NCBI GenBank assembly: GCA_964643075.1
Contig: CAZXQO010000025.1
Span: 1-64,000 of the forward strand
Direction: 5' to 3'
Length of the DNA stretch: 64,000 nucleotides
Source: Desulfocucumis sp964643075
GTDB lineage: Bacteria; Bacillota; Desulfotomaculia; Desulfotomaculales; Desulfocucumaceae
Part shown: positions 62,271 through 64,000 of the stretch, one piece after another
Layout: each line of letters starts with the position of its first letter
Position numbering within the stretch: the first letter of the stretch is position 1
Position numbers and translations under genes: made by a program
Notes under the pieces: model-generated
What the model was told of the DNA's origin: nothing
Databases searched by the model: none
What the model saw: the letters and a program-made list of their open reading frames with translations, nothing else

Positions 62271-64000
62271 ATGTCTGAAGCCATTAATTTTGATCAGATT
62301 TATGAAAGCGCTGTTGAACCGGGCAAGGAGCCCAAAAAGCTTTTTAAAGAGGCTTATGAGGGCACAATTACAGCCCTGAGTTACGCCGAAATACTTTTGA
62401 ACCAGGCCATTCGCCGTTACGGCAGCGACCACCCGGCGGGCTACCCGGATACAGCGTACTTCCTGCCGGTAATACGCTGTCTGAGCGGCGAGGAAATCCG
62501 CACACTGGGTGACTGCGTCCCTGTTCTGAACAGGATGAGAGCTGCCGTGAAGGAAAAAAGGACTTTTGAAAACGCCAGGAAGTGGGGCGAGGCCACCTGG
62601 TATGCTGCTGACATAATCGAAGCTATAAGCTACATTAGGAACATACCTGAAAAGCCGCTCTTCAGCCCGCCCTGGACCGGGTTTATTGGAGACCCGGTGG
62701 TACGACAGTACGGCACCAAGCTGGTGGACTGGACTATCCCCGGCATGGCCGTTATTGTTGGCCGGGCCAGGGACGGCCAGTCCGCGAAGAAGATCGTGGA
62801 CAGTTTTATGGCTAAGGGACTGATGCTGTTCCTCACTGATGAGATCATTGAGCAGCTACTGGAAGAAAACGTCAAGCTGGGTGTTGACTATGCCGCATTC
62901 CCCGTGGGCAATTTTACACAAGTGGTGCACGCCGCCAACTTCGCCCTGCGTGCAGGAATGATGTTCGGCGGCGTCAAGCCTGGAGACTATGATGCACAGC
63001 GTGACTACCAGCATCGCCGGGTGCTTGTCTTTTTACTGTACCTGGGTGAGCACGACATGGTAAAGACAGCCGCCTGTATGGGTGCTATAAATGTTGGGTT
63101 CCCTGTCATCACCGACCAGAAGTTCCCCGAGGACAAGCAAATTAAGGACTGGTTCATATCCCAGCCCGACTATGACAAAATCGTACAGACCTGCCTTGAG
63201 GTTCGCGGCATCAAAATCACCGCCATCGACATTGATGTGCCCATTACTGTAGGTCCCGCTTTTGAGGGCGAGTCAATCCGCAAGAAGGACATGTACGTGG
63301 AATTTGGCGGGCAAAAAACTCCCGGCTTTGAGCTGGTGCGCATGGTGGGCGAGGATGAGATTGAGGACGGCCAGGTTAACCTGGTAGGGCCTGACATTGA
63401 TAGCCTGGAGCCCGGCAGCAGGCTGCCCATCGGCATTGTTGTAGATGTGTACGGCCGCAAAATGCAGGAAGACTTTGAGCCTGTACTGGAGCGCCGCATT
63501 CACTACTTCACCAACTATGGTGAAGGCTTATGGCATGTTGCCCAGAGGGATATCAACTGGGTGCGTATCTCCAAGGATGCCTATGCCAAGGGCTTCCGTA
63601 TGAAAGATATAGGCAAGATTCTTTATGCCAAGTTCAAAACTGAATTCTCCGCCATTGTGGACAGGGTTCAGATTACCCTATACACAGACGAGCAAAAAGT
63701 GCTTGAAATGCGTGATGTTGCACGCAGTTACTACCAGAAGCGTGATAACAGGCTAAAGGAACTGCAGGACGAGAAAGTGGACACCTTCTACTCCTGCACC
63801 TTGTGCCAGTCCTTCGCTCCCACCCACGTCTGCGTGGTGGCTCCCGAGCGCGTGGGCCTGTGCGGAGCGGTCAGCTGGCTGGATGCCAAGGCGGCCTTCG
63901 AAATAAACCCGCACGGGGCCAACCAGCCCATTCCCAAGCAGGGTATTATCGATGATGTAAAAGGCCAGTGGGAGTCCTTCAATGAGTTCTGCTTCAACAA
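62271..64000 (+). CDS. acsB: Acetyl-CoA synthase subunit (partial, runs off window)
   Basis: ACS alpha subunit: condenses CO, the methyl group from the corrinoid protein, and CoA. 576 codons visible of about 730. The A-cluster ligands appear in FYSCTLCQSFAPTHVCVV ... GLCGA (about residues 505-528), the correct set of four Cys. Strong RBS aaggagg before ATG 62271. The open frame continues to the last base. Expect the corrinoid protein and methyltransferase genes downstream. Confidence 0.96.
   Translation, partial: MSEAINFDQIYESAVEPGKEPKKLFKEAYEGTITALSYAEILLNQAIRRYGSDHPAGYPDTAYFLPVIRCLSGEEIRTLGDCVPVLNRMRAAVKEKRTFENARKWGEATWYAADIIEAISYIRNIPEKPLFSPPWTGFIGDPVVRQYGTKLVDWTIPGMAVIVGRARDGQSAKKIVDSFMAKGLMLFLTDEIIEQLLEENVKLGVDYAAFPVGNFTQVVHAANFALRAGMMFGGVKPGDYDAQRDYQHRRVLVFLLYLGEHDMVKTAACMGAINVGFPVITDQKFPEDKQIKDWFISQPDYDKIVQTCLEVRGIKITAIDIDVPITVGPAFEGESIRKKDMYVEFGGQKTPGFELVRMVGEDEIEDGQVNLVGPDIDSLEPGSRLPIGIVVDVYGRKMQEDFEPVLERRIHYFTNYGEGLWHVAQRDINWVRISKDAYAKGFRMKDIGKILYAKFKTEFSAIVDRVQITLYTDEQKVLEMRDVARSYYQKRDNRLKELQDEKVDTFYSCTLCQSFAPTHVCVVAPERVGLCGAVSWLDAKAAFEINPHGANQPIPKQGIIDDVKGQWESFNEFCFN

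Overview
The window comes from an anaerobic, spore-forming-type Firmicute, most likely of the Desulfotomaculum/Pelotomaculum group (class Desulfotomaculia or a close relative). The grounds are a T-box leader, a glmS ribozyme, a cdaA-cdaR-glmM-glmS block, SLH-domain surface proteins, YtrA-type ABC regulation, and a carbon monoxide dehydrogenase/acetyl-CoA synthase locus (Wood-Ljungdahl pathway) at the right edge. The genus is inference.

Layout. 1-4.6 kb: arginine genes argD (partial), carB, argF, closed by a terminator. 4.6-25.1 kb: an accessory region that separates argF from argG. It holds a decaying GAF-ABC transporter/FtsX permease/HlyD set, an IS630 fragment, two large SLH surface-protein genes (both broken), a LytTR response regulator (broken) with a divergent 7TM histidine kinase, and then a graveyard of fused fragments (Tn3 leader-Fpg zinc finger, NHL protein, Uma2, half a Fic protein, IS transposase-RND pump tail, polyketide synthase pieces, a 5'-truncated phosphopantetheinyl transferase). 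25.1-28.9 kb: argG, a PilZ protein, argH. 28.9-41 kb: a branched-chain amino acid operon (ilvD-ilvB-ilvH-ilvC-ilvB2-leuA-leuC-leuD-leuB) behind a T-box leader whose specifier reads best as GUC (Val), then cimA (citramalate route to isoleucine). 42.9-48.4 kb: cdaA-cdaR, glmM, glmS ribozyme, glmS. 48.4-55.9 kb: a low-GC accessory region next to glmS (the classical Tn7 target) with a GH13 glycosidase, a P-type ATPase remnant, an SLH protein, a MerR fragment, Tn7-like transposon ends with a tnsA start remnant, toxin-antitoxin remnants and half a Fic gene. 56-58.7 kb: a GntR-ABC transporter operon with its operator. 59.1 kb: TetR regulator. 60.2-64 kb: CODH (acsA/cooS) and ACS (acsB, partial).

How the genes work together. 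arg genes make citrulline and arginine; ilv/leu/cimA make Val, Leu and Ile with one small AHAS subunit and two large subunits; cdaA/cdaR/glmM/glmS couple c-di-AMP synthesis to amino-sugar (cell wall) synthesis, with GlcN6P feedback through the ribozyme. The most informative new observation is a LytTR regulon visible in the DNA. Three promoters (two SLH genes and the kinase gene) share one geometry: 9-bp direct repeat, 12-bp spacer, second repeat (clear at the SLH genes, weak at the kinase gene), 5 bp, weak -35, 17 bp, -10. The second is a pair of Tn7-like transposon ends abutting one another 5.7 kb downstream of glmS.

Caution. About seven genes in the accessory regions carry single-base or small indels, while the biosynthetic genes are intact. 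I read most of this as regional decay, but some indels (e.g. in the LytTR gene) could be sequencing errors.
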